Notes: generated by a model from the letters alone, not told the origin. A DNA stretch of 33,081 nucleotides from Verrucomicrobiota bacterium (GCA_023257935.1 JALRAZ010000055.1:1-33081); one strand, 5' to 3'. Counted from the first letter of the stretch, positions 9,026 through 19,244 are shown. Program-made: numbers and translations.

Positions 9026-12000
9026 TTGGACCTTTTAAAAGTATTTTTAAGAAAATTTTCGGAACGGCCAATGACCGTGAGGTGCGTCGCTACACCAAAA
9101 TCGTGGAGACGATCAACCAAATTGACCAGTCTCTGAATGATCTTTCCGACGATGATTTGCGGGCTAAGACTGCTGCTTGGAAGCAGGAGCTCGCTTCCAT
9201 CGAAGACAAATCTCAGCTGGCTTCTCGCCTTGAGGAGATCATGCCAGAGGCTTTTGCCGTGGTTAAACAGGCCTGCCGACGGCTATGCGGGAGGGATGTG
9301 ATCGTCAGAGGGCACCCCCTGAGATGGGAAATGGTGCCTTTCGATGTCCAGCTCATTGGCGGCATGGCCCTCCACACTGGCAAGATTGCCGAAATGGCAA
9401 CAGGTGAGGGCAAGACTTTGGTCGGTACTCTCCCTGTTTTCCTCAATGCCCTCACCGGCAGAGGAGTGCATGTGGTCACGGTCAACGATTACCTTGCCGC
9501 TCGCGATAGTGAATGGATGGGGGCTGTTTACACTTTTTTGGGGCTCAGTGTGGGGTGTATCCTTCACGATCAGCCCCCCGCTCACCGACGAGAGCAATAT
9601 CAATGTGATATCACCTACGGTACGAACTCAGAATTCGGCTTCGACTACTTGCGGGATAATGGCATGGCTAACTCTCGCGAGGACCAGGTCCAGCGTGGTC
9701 ATTACTTCGCAATCGTTGATGAGGTCGACTCCATCCTCGTTGATGAAGCCAGGACACCGTTGATCATCAGCGGCCCTGCGGTGGTTCATTCCGACCACAA
9801 CTTTGATCAAGTCAAACCTGCCATTCAGTCACTCGTTCAACGGCAGGAAAAACTATGTCATCAATTCCTCGAACGTGCCGAACAGGCACTCAAGGAGCTA
9901 CAGCCCAGCGATGGTTCCAACCCGGTTAAACCCGAAGTTTTGGAAGAAGAAATCGGGTTGCTGCTTTACAAGGCAAAGCTCGGGCAGCCTAGGTCTGATC
10001 GGCTCATGTCTTTGCTGGAAGATCCTGAGAACATCAATCGGATGAACCAGGCCGAAGCCATGCTTTACAGCGATCAGACCAAGAAGATGCTCTACGCGCA
10101 GAAGGAAGAGCTTTTCTTTGCGATGGATGAGAAAAGCCACGACGCAGATTTGACAGAAAAAGGCCGTGGTTTTCTGAGCCCCAAGGACACCGAAGCCTTT
10201 GTCCTCCCCGATCTAGCCGAGATCTACCACCAAATCGATGCTGATGAGCAAACCCCGCTGCAGCAGCGCATGGAGGCAAAAAATAAGGCTCAGGCTGATT
10301 TCGAAGCCAAAGCTCAGCGCATCCATACCATTTCACAGCTTCTCAAGGCCTACTGCCTGTATCAGAAAGATGTCCAATACGTGGTGCAAAACAACGAAGT
10401 GGTCATTGTGGACGAAAATACCGGGCGCTTGATGACTGGGCGTCGCTGGAGTGAGGGCCTGCATCAGGCCGTGGAGGCCAAAGAGGGAGTGGAAATCAAG
10501 CGTGAGACCCAAACCTACGCCACGATCACCATCCAGAATTATTTCCGTCTTTATGACAAGTTGGCTGGCATGACTGGTACCGCTGAAACAGAGGCTGGCG
10601 AGTTTCTCGATATTTACGAGCTGGGTGTGCTTGTCATCCCGACCAACCGACCTGTAGCTCGGGAAGACGGCAATGACTCAGTCTACAAGACCCGTCGAGA
10701 AAAATATCAGGCCGTTGTTGAGGAGATTAAACATGTGCACCAGCAGGGAAGGCCCATACTGGTTGGCACTATTTCAGTCGAAGTCAGTGAACTGATTTCA
10801 CGCTTGCTCAAGAAAGAAGGCATTGTTCATGCCGTCTTGAATGCCAAATATCATCAGCAGGAGGCAGAAATCATTTCCCGAGCTGGGCAGCAGGGTGGGG
10901 TCACCATAGCCACCAACATGGCTGGCCGCGGGACCGACATCAAGCTCGCAGAAGGCGTCGCTCAGCTGGGTGGTCTACACGTTATCGGCACGGAGCGCCA
11001 TGAATCTCGTCGTATCGATCGACAGCTTCGTGGTCGTTGTGCTCGTCAAGGAGACCCAGGCTCATCCCATTTCTTTATTTCCCTCGAGGATGATCTCATG
11101 CGCTTGTTCGGGTCGCCCAAGATCGTGAAGATCATGGAAAAATTCGGTCTGGAGGAGGGGCAAGAGCTGACTCACCCTCTGCTGAATCGGTCGATCGAAA
11201 CGGCTCAGAAACGGGTTGAAGGTCATAATTTCCAGATCCGCAAGCGCACGCTTGAATATGACGATGTCATGAACAAGCAGCGTGAAGTGATTTATGGATT
11301 TCGCAATGAAGTCCTGGCCTCTGACAATGTTCAAGATCAGCTCATGGACATCATGGAAGAGGTGACGGTGGAGAAAGTGCTTCAGTTCTCGACTTCAGAG
11401 CAGGATGTGGAGGAGTGGAATTTGCGTGGTCTTTCTGATTGGGTGAACCTGAACTTCCCTATTGGGCTGCAGGAGGAGGAATTTCGGAAAATGGCCAACG
11501 AGGCAACCCAGGAACCTGTGGCCGGAAGTCTATTTGATGGCATGAGTCCTGCCCAGTTTGCTGTGGCGACGCTGATTTCCGATCAGGTCCGTGATGCCTA
11601 CGAGCTCAAGATCAGTGTCGAAAACCCCGATGCACTGAAGTCCATGGAGCGGTTCACTATTCTCAGCGCCATTGACAAGCTTTGGCAGGAGCATCTCTAC
11701 AGCATGGATGGGCTGCGCAGCAGTATTGGTCTGAGGGCCTACGCTCAGCGGGATCCGCTGATTGAATACAAAACCGAAGCTTTCAAGGTCTTTGATGAAC
11801 TGATGGTCAACATCAAGACTCAGATCTGTCATAATATTTTTCGCAGTGCCTCAAGCCTCATGGCTTTCCAGCAGTTTTTGAGTAAATTGCCCCAACGCAC
11901 AACCCATCAGGAAGCCAGGGCCTTTTCCGTCCCTCAGGACGGCGAGGAAAAACAGGCCAGTGATGTGGTCAGTGAAGCCAATGAAGCCATTGCCAAGGCG

Positions 12001-12087
12001 ACTCCAGTGAGAACGGGTCCGAAAGTAGGTCGCAATGATCCCTGTCCTTGTGGCAGTGGTAAGAAACATAAGCAGTGTTGCGGCTAA
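9022..12087 (+). CDS. secA: Preprotein translocase subunit SecA
   Basis: MIGPFKSIFKKIFGTANDREVRR, Walker A (ATGEGKTLVGTLP), DEVDSILVDEARTPLIISG, MAGRGTDIKL, C-terminal SEC-C motif (GRNDPCPCGSGKKHKQCCG). Start taken at ATG 9022 rather than 8980. Confidence 0.97.
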   Translation: MIGPFKSIFKKIFGTANDREVRRYTKIVETINQIDQSLNDLSDDDLRAKTAAWKQELASIEDKSQLASRLEEIMPEAFAVVKQACRRLCGRDVIVRGHPLRWEMVPFDVQLIGGMALHTGKIAEMATGEGKTLVGTLPVFLNALTGRGVHVVTVNDYLAARDSEWMGAVYTFLGLSVGCILHDQPPAHRREQYQCDITYGTNSEFGFDYLRDNGMANSREDQVQRGHYFAIVDEVDSILVDEARTPLIISGPAVVHSDHNFDQVKPAIQSLVQRQEKLCHQFLERAEQALKELQPSDGSNPVKPEVLEEEIGLLLYKAKLGQPRSDRLMSLLEDPENINRMNQAEAMLYSDQTKKMLYAQKEELFFAMDEKSHDADLTEKGRGFLSPKDTEAFVLPDLAEIYHQIDADEQTPLQQRMEAKNKAQADFEAKAQRIHTISQLLKAYCLYQKDVQYVVQNNEVVIVDENTGRLMTGRRWSEGLHQAVEAKEGVEIKRETQTYATITIQNYFRLYDKLAGMTGTAETEAGEFLDIYELGVLVIPTNRPVAREDGNDSVYKTRREKYQAVVEEIKHVHQQGRPILVGTISVEVSELISRLLKKEGIVHAVLNAKYHQQEAEIISRAGQQGGVTIATNMAGRGTDIKLAEGVAQLGGLHVIGTERHESRRIDRQLRGRCARQGDPGSSHFFISLEDDLMRLFGSPKIVKIMEKFGLEEGQELTHPLLNRSIETAQKRVEGHNFQIRKRTLEYDDVMNKQREVIYGFRNEVLASDNVQDQLMDIMEEVTVEKVLQFSTSEQDVEEWNLRGLSDWVNLNFPIGLQEEEFRKMANEATQEPVAGSLFDGMSPAQFAVATLISDQVRDAYELKISVENPDALKSMERFTILSAIDKLWQEHLYSMDGLRSSIGLRAYAQRDPLIEYKTEAFKVFDELMVNIKTQICHNIFRSASSLMAFQQFLSKLPQRTTHQEARAFSVPQDGEEKQASDVVSEANEAIAKATPVRTGPKVGRNDPCPCGSGKKHKQCCG

Positions 12088-12093
12088 CAAATC

Positions 12094-12122
12094 TTGGAGG
12101 ACCTTATTTAGGTGGCCTCCAA
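12094..12122 (+). terminator. Hairpin just downstream of secA (weak terminator candidate)
   Basis: TTGGAGGACC ttattta GGTggCCTCCAA; no T run follows. Confidence 0.4.
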
Positions 12123-12181
12123 AAGATTGATGACGGGGCTTTAATTGATATCGAGTGCAAATCCCTCAATCCGACTGTAAC

Positions 12182-12285
12182 GTTAACATTGGCTGCTAAA
12201 GCGGCCGATAAGGCTTCTCTCTCAGTCGAAACCGGGCGGATCTGGCATCTTGATTAAAACGATGGGTTAACGTTGTCTGCTATCG
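12182..12285. repeat. Imperfect direct repeat upstream of nifJ
   Basis: GTTAACATTGGCTGCTAAAG (12182-12201) and GTTAACGTTGTCTGCTATCG (12266-12285): 16/20 identical, 84 bp start to start. Confidence 0.5.
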
Positions 12286-12337
12286 TCAACAAAACCGCTT
12301 GCAGATCTTGGCCCAATGCTTGAAAATCTGCGTGTTT

Positions 12338-12353
12338 AGGGGAATATTCTCCT
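12338..12353. promoter_or_regulatory. Near-perfect palindrome upstream of nifJ
   Basis: AGGGGAATATTCTCCT, 16 bp with one mismatched pair, about 50 bp before the nifJ ATG. Confidence 0.35.
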
Positions 12354-12404
12354 CAGATAAGGGGTCTGCAGGCCCCTACAGCTTTCCTGCGAGAAGAAAA
12401 TTTT

Positions 12405-15400
12405 ATGTCCAATCAATCATCTGCGATCGAATCCAGTTCTGATGGCACCCATGGCGTTGCCACCGAAGAGAAGAGAAACAAGCCCAAATACCCTGGTATC
12501 AGGTTGACCTGCAACGGCAACCAGCTTGTGACCCAGCACGTCGAAACGCGTATTACCGATGGAGGCATTTTTTATCCCATCACCCCTTCGACCGAGGGCG
12601 GTGAAATTTATCAGCAATCTTACGCTCAGGGAGAACTCAATGTTTTTGGGGATCCCAAGGTAGCGATTGAGTGTGAGGGAGAGCACGCAGCTCAAGGTGG
12701 CGCCACGGCCTTCTCAGTGACCGGTAAACGAGCCGTCAACTTTACCTCGGGCCAGGGGATTGTTTACGCCATGGAGCAGTATTACCACGCTCCAGGCAAA
12801 GCTTCCACCATGGTGCTCGAAGTGGGAGCACGAGCGCTGACCAAACATGCCTTGAATGTGCACTGTGGTCATGATGATTTCTACGCGGCACTGGATACGG
12901 GCTGGATCATGTTAATGGGTAAAACAGCTCAGCAGGCAGCTGATCAAGCCATTATCTTGCGCAAGGTGTGTGAGTTGGGTCTCAACCCTGGCATGAACAT
13001 TCAAGATGGGATGTTGACCACTCACTCTGAGCGGACTTACTACGCACCCGAGGCGGACCTGCTGAGGGAATTCCTGGGGGCACCTGGCGACATGATCGAT
13101 TCGCCTACCCCGGCTCAGGCGGAGCTCTTTGGGCCCAAGCGTCGGCGTGTGCCCGAGATGATGGACCTCAAAGCACCCATTCTACTCGGCCCCGTTCAGA
13201 ATCAAGAACACCACATGAATGGTGTGGTGGCCCGCCGGAACAATTTCAACGAACCCATATTGGGCTTCCTTCAAGATTGCTTCGCAGAATTTGGTCAGCT
13301 CACTGGCCGTCACTACGGACTGGTCTCTACATACCGGAGCGAAGACGCTGATACGGTTTTTGTTTCACTGGGCTGTGCTGCGGAGAATATCGAGGAAGCG
13401 GTCGACCATTTGCGCTTAACTGAAGATGCCAAAGTCGGTTCGGTGCACATCAATGTGATTCGCCCTTTCCCTGAGGCAGCCGTCATTGAAGCCCTCAAAG
13501 GCAAGAAAAACGTCATCATCCTGGAAAGGACTGATGAAGGTCTCTCAGCTGACAATCCTATGGCGCGCGACATCCGCACTGCTTTCAGCAAAGCGCTTGA
13601 AGCCCATAAGCATGGGGGTGGCAGCCTGCCAGCGGTGGCACCGGAAGACCAACCCATGATTTATCGTGGGTCCTACGGCATTGGGAGCCGAGATTTTCGT
13701 CCAGAGCATATCTTGGGTGCTTACGAGTATACTCAAGGTAAAACCCTGAGAACCGATGGCAAGGGAGCCAAAGATGGCGAGACCTTTTTCGTGCTAGGAG
13801 TCAATCATCCTTATGCCGTTATATCGGCATCAACTCCTTCATTGCTGCCCGACATGGCAATCGCCGTTCGCTTTCACTCTATCGGAGGTTGGGGCATGAT
13901 CACCACCGGGAAGAATCTGGGTTCCATCATTGGAGAATTTGGTGATGTGATCTCCAAGCGAGAGCCGAGCTACGATCGTTTTGGTGCCCTTGAGGATAAA
14001 CTTTTTGTCAGTGCCAATCCCAAATATGGTTCAGAGAAAAAAGGGGCTCCCACCAACTATTACTTAGTGGTGGCCCCGAAACCGATTCGAGTTAACTGCG
14101 AACTCAACCACGTTGACGTCGTCCTGTGCTGCGACCCCAAAGCTTTCACGCACACCAATCCTCTGGAAGGACTCAAGCCCGGTGGCTGTTTGGTTTGGGA
14201 GTCTGGGGATACCCCTGAAACTGCCTGGCAGCGTATCCCGAAGGCCTACCGCCAGTTTGTGAAAGATAACCAGATTCGGGTGTTCATCCTTCCTGGCTTT
14301 GATATTGCTCGCAAGGCGACTTCTCGCCAAGACCTGCAGCTTCGCATGCAGGGCAATTCCTTCCTCGGGGCTTTCTTCCGCGTCTCATCATTCCTGCAGG
14401 ATAATCAGATCAGCGAGGAACAGTTCCGAGATATTGTCCGAAAGCAATACGACAAGAAATTCGGTCGATTTGGCGATGCGGTGGTTGAGTCCAACATGGA
14501 GGTCATGACTCAGGGTTTCAAGCTGACCCAGGAGATCAAGTATGGCGAGGTGGAGGATCCTGATACTTCCAGCATGCGTCTTTCTCCAGTGATTCCTCTC
14601 ACTGAGCACGAGATGGCTCCAACTGCTGGGTGCGCCGAATCAGGCTGCGATTCCTGCAGCCCTCCAGAGAATCAGCCATCTCGTCCCGAAGTGATGACCC
14701 TTTCGAAGTTTGATTCGGAGTTTCGAAATGGTTTGGGCTATCATCAGCCCGCTGGTGCCCTGGCATCCATGGGTGTGATGGCCGCTGCATCCGGGGCAAC
14801 CCAATCCAAGTATGTGGCTCGGCGTGAAACCCCCGTCTACATCGCGGAAAACTGCACGCAATGTATGGAATGTATCACGGCCTGTCCTGATACAGCCCTT
14901 CCCAATACGGCTCAGGATGTCAGCACGGTGCTCGAACGAGCTGCCCACAGCTACGTGAGTTCTCCCGAGGACAGGGTTGCTCTGATCAAGGCTATCCCTC
15001 AGATTGACCAACAGGCCCGTGAGATCATGGTTGAGGCTGTCAACAACAAGGAGTCCAAACCTTTCTCGGCCATTGTGCGCGATCAGGTTTCTAGCCTTGA
15101 AGCTGTTTCAGATAAAGCCAAGGACGAGTTTTGCGGCATCATCGATCAGTTGCCGCTTGCATACAGTAACGTGACGGCGATCTTCCGTGCCGTGGAGAAG
15201 AAGAATCCCGGCCATGGTGGCTTGTTCTCCATTTTTGTTTCCGATCTCTGCAAAGGTTGTGGTGAGTGCGTGCAGGTTTGCGGCGATCACGACGCGCTGC
15301 GCATGACAGCGGAAACAGAGGATCTCAACGCTAAGCATACGACTGCTCAAATTTTCTCTCGGTTGCTTCCTGACACGCCCCAAAAATTCCTGGGACTCTA

Positions 15401-17156
15401 TCAGGATGGCGCCCCGCAAGATTCAAGAGAAGCTGCCTTGCGCAACCACATGATGGTTCGTCGCAACTATGAAGCCCTAGTTTCGGGTGATGGCGCTTGC
15501 GCAGGGTGTGGTGAAAAATCCGTTTTGCATGCAGTCGCCTCGGTCACCGAAGCCTATATGCGGCCTCTCTATCACAATAAGGCTGACCGGCTTCGCGCCA
15601 AGGCTGATTCGCTCGAGGCCAATGGTCTCTCCAAGCTCAAGCACTTCAAACAGCAGGATGAAGCGTCCTATGAACTTTACCGACGTGCTGTGGCTCATAT
15701 CATCATGGGCCTGGGAGGCGAAAACGACGCCGACACCACCCATCGATTGGAGCAACACGGACCCATCAGCGATGAGGCTATCATTTCAGCCCTGGTTGCG
15801 GTGCTGCGTCAGGATGCGTTCAACCATAAGGAGCTTCAGGCTCTGGATGGACGTGACGCCAGAGGCCAGTCAGTCATGTTCATGGGAGCCAGCACGGGGT
15901 GCAACACTGTCTATGGTTCCACCCCACCAAGCAACCCTCACCCCTATCCGTGGATGAATTCGCTCTTCCAGGATGGTGCGACCATCAGTTGGCTGATGGG
16001 CGAGTCGCTTATTCTCAATCACTCCCGTCGCTCTGTGGTTCCAGAACGTCTGACCGATGCCTTGGTTCAGCGCGAAGAGGATTTGATTTCCGAGGAAGAA
16101 TACTTCCTGCTGGCGCGCATGGATGACGCCAATATGACCGCTCAGGAACTACGGGAGCTGCCCAAGGTCTGGGTGATTGGTGGAGATGGTGCTCTGGGTG
16201 ACATTGGCTTCCAGAATGTTTCAAAAGTCATCTTGCAGAATCGCCCCAACATCAAAGTGCTGATGCTTGACACCCAGGTCTACTCCAACACTGGCGGACA
16301 AAACTCTGATTCTTCGACCATGCTTGGTGGCTACGACATGAATCAGTTTGGTGCCGCTTCACAGGGCAAGCTGACGGAAAAGAAAAATGTGGCTGAAGCC
16401 TTCACATCTGGGCACGGATCTCCTTTTGTCGCGCAGGTTTCCATGGCCAATTCGGCTAAGCTCTACAAGGCGATGCTCGATGGACTTGAATACCGAGGCA
16501 CTGCGTTCTTCCAGGCCTACACGACCTGTCAGCCTGAGCACGGTGTGCCGGATCACATGTCGGCAGATCAGGCCAAACTGGCACGTGACTCAAGGGCAAT
16601 GCCTGAGTTTGTCTTCAATCCTCAGGAAGGTGAAACTTCTCAGGAGGCGTTCAACCTTAAGGGTAATCCCACCCTCAATCGTGATTGGTGGGAAACAAAG
16701 TATGCGCTGACTGGTGAGAAATATAACTTCTCAGTGGCTCACTGGGCTCTGACCGAAGCGCGTTTCAGGAAGCATATCAAAGAGATCTCGGAGGAACAAT
16801 CAGCCGAATTCATTCACTTTGATGACATGTTGATCTGCATCACCCAGGATGATATGACCCATAGGCGGGTTTTTGATAAGGATCACCGCTCCTTCGTCCC
16901 GAACTTTGGGACTTACATCAAGGCAGAAATCAATGGCAAGATGCGCTATTACACTGTGTCCAGGCAAATGGTTCTGTTTGCCGTCGAGCGTCGCAAGGCA
17001 TGGCGTATGCTTCAGAGTAAGGCTGGCTTGGTGAACAAGGACTACCTGGCTCAGAAGGCTCTGCTCAAAAAGGTGGATGGAGGCAAGATTGAGATCGCAG
17101 ATCTCCTTGGCCGCACTCGGGAGTTGTTTGAGGCAGAGCTCGAGGCCCAGGCTTAA
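12405..17156 (+). CDS. nifJ: Pyruvate:ferredoxin (flavodoxin) oxidoreductase-type 2-oxoacid oxidoreductase, unusually large (1583 aa)
   Basis: N-terminal YPITPSTEGGE, domain II YRGSYGIGSRDF, gamma-like AVRFHSIGGWGMITTGKNL, ferredoxin motifs CTQCMECITACP and CKGCGECVQVC, TPP domain CAGCGEKS...TGCNTVYG...GDGALGDIG...QVYSNTGGQ. Confidence 0.93.
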   Translation: MSNQSSAIESSSDGTHGVATEEKRNKPKYPGIRLTCNGNQLVTQHVETRITDGGIFYPITPSTEGGEIYQQSYAQGELNVFGDPKVAIECEGEHAAQGGATAFSVTGKRAVNFTSGQGIVYAMEQYYHAPGKASTMVLEVGARALTKHALNVHCGHDDFYAALDTGWIMLMGKTAQQAADQAIILRKVCELGLNPGMNIQDGMLTTHSERTYYAPEADLLREFLGAPGDMIDSPTPAQAELFGPKRRRVPEMMDLKAPILLGPVQNQEHHMNGVVARRNNFNEPILGFLQDCFAEFGQLTGRHYGLVSTYRSEDADTVFVSLGCAAENIEEAVDHLRLTEDAKVGSVHINVIRPFPEAAVIEALKGKKNVIILERTDEGLSADNPMARDIRTAFSKALEAHKHGGGSLPAVAPEDQPMIYRGSYGIGSRDFRPEHILGAYEYTQGKTLRTDGKGAKDGETFFVLGVNHPYAVISASTPSLLPDMAIAVRFHSIGGWGMITTGKNLGSIIGEFGDVISKREPSYDRFGALEDKLFVSANPKYGSEKKGAPTNYYLVVAPKPIRVNCELNHVDVVLCCDPKAFTHTNPLEGLKPGGCLVWESGDTPETAWQRIPKAYRQFVKDNQIRVFILPGFDIARKATSRQDLQLRMQGNSFLGAFFRVSSFLQDNQISEEQFRDIVRKQYDKKFGRFGDAVVESNMEVMTQGFKLTQEIKYGEVEDPDTSSMRLSPVIPLTEHEMAPTAGCAESGCDSCSPPENQPSRPEVMTLSKFDSEFRNGLGYHQPAGALASMGVMAAASGATQSKYVARRETPVYIAENCTQCMECITACPDTALPNTAQDVSTVLERAAHSYVSSPEDRVALIKAIPQIDQQAREIMVEAVNNKESKPFSAIVRDQVSSLEAVSDKAKDEFCGIIDQLPLAYSNVTAIFRAVEKKNPGHGGLFSIFVSDLCKGCGECVQVCGDHDALRMTAETEDLNAKHTTAQIFSRLLPDTPQKFLGLYQDGAPQDSREAALRNHMMVRRNYEALVSGDGACAGCGEKSVLHAVASVTEAYMRPLYHNKADRLRAKADSLEANGLSKLKHFKQQDEASYELYRRAVAHIIMGLGGENDADTTHRLEQHGPISDEAIISALVAVLRQDAFNHKELQALDGRDARGQSVMFMGASTGCNTVYGSTPPSNPHPYPWMNSLFQDGATISWLMGESLILNHSRRSVVPERLTDALVQREEDLISEEEYFLLARMDDANMTAQELRELPKVWVIGGDGALGDIGFQNVSKVILQNRPNIKVLMLDTQVYSNTGGQNSDSSTMLGGYDMNQFGAASQGKLTEKKNVAEAFTSGHGSPFVAQVSMANSAKLYKAMLDGLEYRGTAFFQAYTTCQPEHGVPDHMSADQAKLARDSRAMPEFVFNPQEGETSQEAFNLKGNPTLNRDWWETKYALTGEKYNFSVAHWALTEARFRKHIKEISEEQSAEFIHFDDMLICITQDDMTHRRVFDKDHRSFVPNFGTYIKAEINGKMRYYTVSRQMVLFAVERRKAWRMLQSKAGLVNKDYLAQKALLKKVDGGKIEIADLLGRTRELFEAELEAQA

Positions 17157-17187
17157 GAAGCTCCTCAAATCTGTCTATGAATCGACC

Positions 17188-17217
17188 AAGGCCCCTCATG
17201 AATGAGGGGCCTTTTTT
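17188..17217 (+). terminator. Rho-independent terminator of nifJ
   Basis: AAGGCCCCTCAT ga ATGAGGGGCCTT followed by TTTT. Confidence 0.93.
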
Positions 17218-17290
17218 CTAAGCGGGGACTTCCTCGGGCGAAGAATCTAGCGAGCTTGACCCAAAACGGCTCCTGTTTGAAACTGAACTC

Positions 17291-19228
17291 ATGCTGAGAG
17301 CTCAAGCCATTAATCCTCTGCGGCCTGAATGCTTAGGTGTTTGGTCCATGCTTCTGGCTTGGCTTTTGATACCATGTTTCGAGGGTTTTGCCTCGGCCTT
17401 GACTCCGTTTACAGGCCAGCAAGGGATTGCCTTCATAGAAGGCTACTGTGTGTCCTGTCATCAGCCACCTAAGCCCAAAGGCGGCTTGGACTTGTCTGGT
17501 TACACCGATTTGGAATCCATTGCCAAAGAAGCCCTGGATTGGGAAAAGCACCTCATAAGGGTGCGCGACGGTGAAATGCCACCTGATGACGAGGAAGTCG
17601 ATCAGCCTGATGCCCCCCAGAGATTGGCTTTCGTCCAATGGCTTGAGGGTTTCTTACGTACGACGGCCTGCAAGGATGGAATCCAGCCTGGTCCCCCTAT
17701 GCTCAGGCGCCTAAATCGAAGTGAATACTCGGCTTCGGTCCGACATCTGCTGGATGTCCACTTTGATGCAGGAGAGGCATTACCTGATGACGGAGCCGGC
17801 GGTGAGGGTTTTGACAACGCCGCTGAAACACTTTTCATATCGCCCATTCACGCAGAGAAGTATCTTGAAGCTGCCAGGTCAGCCGTGACCTATGCCTTTG
17901 CTGACACAAGATCGAGCAAGCGTTTCTTGGTGGCTGAACCAAGTGATGAAATCAGCGAGCAGGAAGCAGCAAGCAGGGTGTTGAGTTCCTTTCTGAAGGC
18001 TGCCTTTCGTCGATTCATTGATGCCGAGGAGCTGGCAGATTACATGCGCCTCTTCGAATCCGAAATGGCAGCTGGGCAAGATTATTATTCGGCCCTGCAG
18101 CAAACGCTTGCTGCGGTGATGATTTCACCAAAGTTTTTATTCATCGCGGAAACCCCAGTGTCTCCTGGGCAAGTGGTTTCAGTAAGTGACGTGGAACTGG
18201 CTTCCAGATTGTCCTATTTTTTATGGGGTGCTCCACCAGATGAGGTCCTCATGGACCAGGCGGCAAAGGGCCTGCTTCAGGACCCTGAGATTTTGGGTGA
18301 ACAGGTGGTTCGCATGGTTGGGGATGGATTCGAACGGCAGGTACGCCACTTTTCTCAGCAATTTGTCGAGCAATGGTTGGGCACCCGCATGCTTGGACGA
18401 GAATTCAAACCTGATGCCTCCATTCGCGGATATGATTCAGAGCTGGAAGGAGGCATGAAATACGAACCCGTGTTCTTCTTTCATGAGTTGCTTGCCTCAA
18501 ACCGTTCTCTACTCGATTTGATTGATGCTGATTACACCTATATCAATCGCCGTCTTTCCAGGCACTATAAGGTTGATGGAGAGTTTCGTGAACAGCCCAA
18601 AAGGGTCGACATTACCAGTGATCCCCATCGCGGTGGGCTGCTTGGTATGGCAGCTGTGCTGGCGGTCTCCTCTCATCCTCATCGCACCAGTCCTGTGCTC
18701 CGAGGAAAGTGGGTTCTAGAAACCATGCTTGGAGAACCTCCGCCTCCGCCGCCACCCAATGTTCCCGAATTGGATGAAAGGCCCCAGAATGCTGAGGCAG
18801 TTTCCCTGCGCCAGCGACTGGAGAAACATCGTGAGGATCCCATTTGCGCGAACTGCCATGATCGTATCGATCCCCTTGGTTTTGGCCTCGAGAATTATGA
18901 TGTGTTGGGTCGATGGCGCGAGGAACAGGATGGCCATCCCATTGATGCAAGCGGTATCATGCCCAATGGCAGCCGCTTCAATGGACCCGAAGAACTCAAA
19001 AGCCTACTCATGGAGCGCAAGGACCAGGTTATCCGAAACCTGGTGAGGAAAATGCTCGGTTATGCCTTGGGTAGAGGCCTTGGGCTTGAAGATTATTGTG
19101 CGGTTGAATCCATATTGGAAGATCTCAAGGCCAATGATTACTCAGCGCATCGCCTGTTGATTGGGATTGTTCAAAGTGTCCCTTTCCGCTACAAAATGGG
19201 TCCTGCGCACGAAGAGGACTTTCAATAA
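17291..19228 (+). CDS. DUF1592-family planctomycete-type cytochrome c protein (DUF1587/1595/1592/1588/1585 architecture)
   Basis: Two CxxCH motifs (GYCVSCHQPPKPKGGLDLSGY; ICANCHDRIDPLGFGLENYD), RLNRSEYSASVRHLL, SYFLWGAPPDEVL, GEPPPPPPPNVPEL, signal-like N-terminus. Confidence 0.9.
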   Translation: MLRAQAINPLRPECLGVWSMLLAWLLIPCFEGFASALTPFTGQQGIAFIEGYCVSCHQPPKPKGGLDLSGYTDLESIAKEALDWEKHLIRVRDGEMPPDDEEVDQPDAPQRLAFVQWLEGFLRTTACKDGIQPGPPMLRRLNRSEYSASVRHLLDVHFDAGEALPDDGAGGEGFDNAAETLFISPIHAEKYLEAARSAVTYAFADTRSSKRFLVAEPSDEISEQEAASRVLSSFLKAAFRRFIDAEELADYMRLFESEMAAGQDYYSALQQTLAAVMISPKFLFIAETPVSPGQVVSVSDVELASRLSYFLWGAPPDEVLMDQAAKGLLQDPEILGEQVVRMVGDGFERQVRHFSQQFVEQWLGTRMLGREFKPDASIRGYDSELEGGMKYEPVFFFHELLASNRSLLDLIDADYTYINRRLSRHYKVDGEFREQPKRVDITSDPHRGGLLGMAAVLAVSSHPHRTSPVLRGKWVLETMLGEPPPPPPPNVPELDERPQNAEAVSLRQRLEKHREDPICANCHDRIDPLGFGLENYDVLGRWREEQDGHPIDASGIMPNGSRFNGPEELKSLLMERKDQVIRNLVRKMLGYALGRGLGLEDYCAVESILEDLKANDYSAHRLLIGIVQSVPFRYKMGPAHEEDFQ

Positions 19229-19244
19229 AACCCACTGATATCTC

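Noticed and set aside
12075-12257. 60-aa plus-strand ORF between secA and nifJ
   Set aside because: Begins within the secA 3' end, crosses the hairpin and repeats, no domain or ribosome-binding site; better explained as regulatory DNA.
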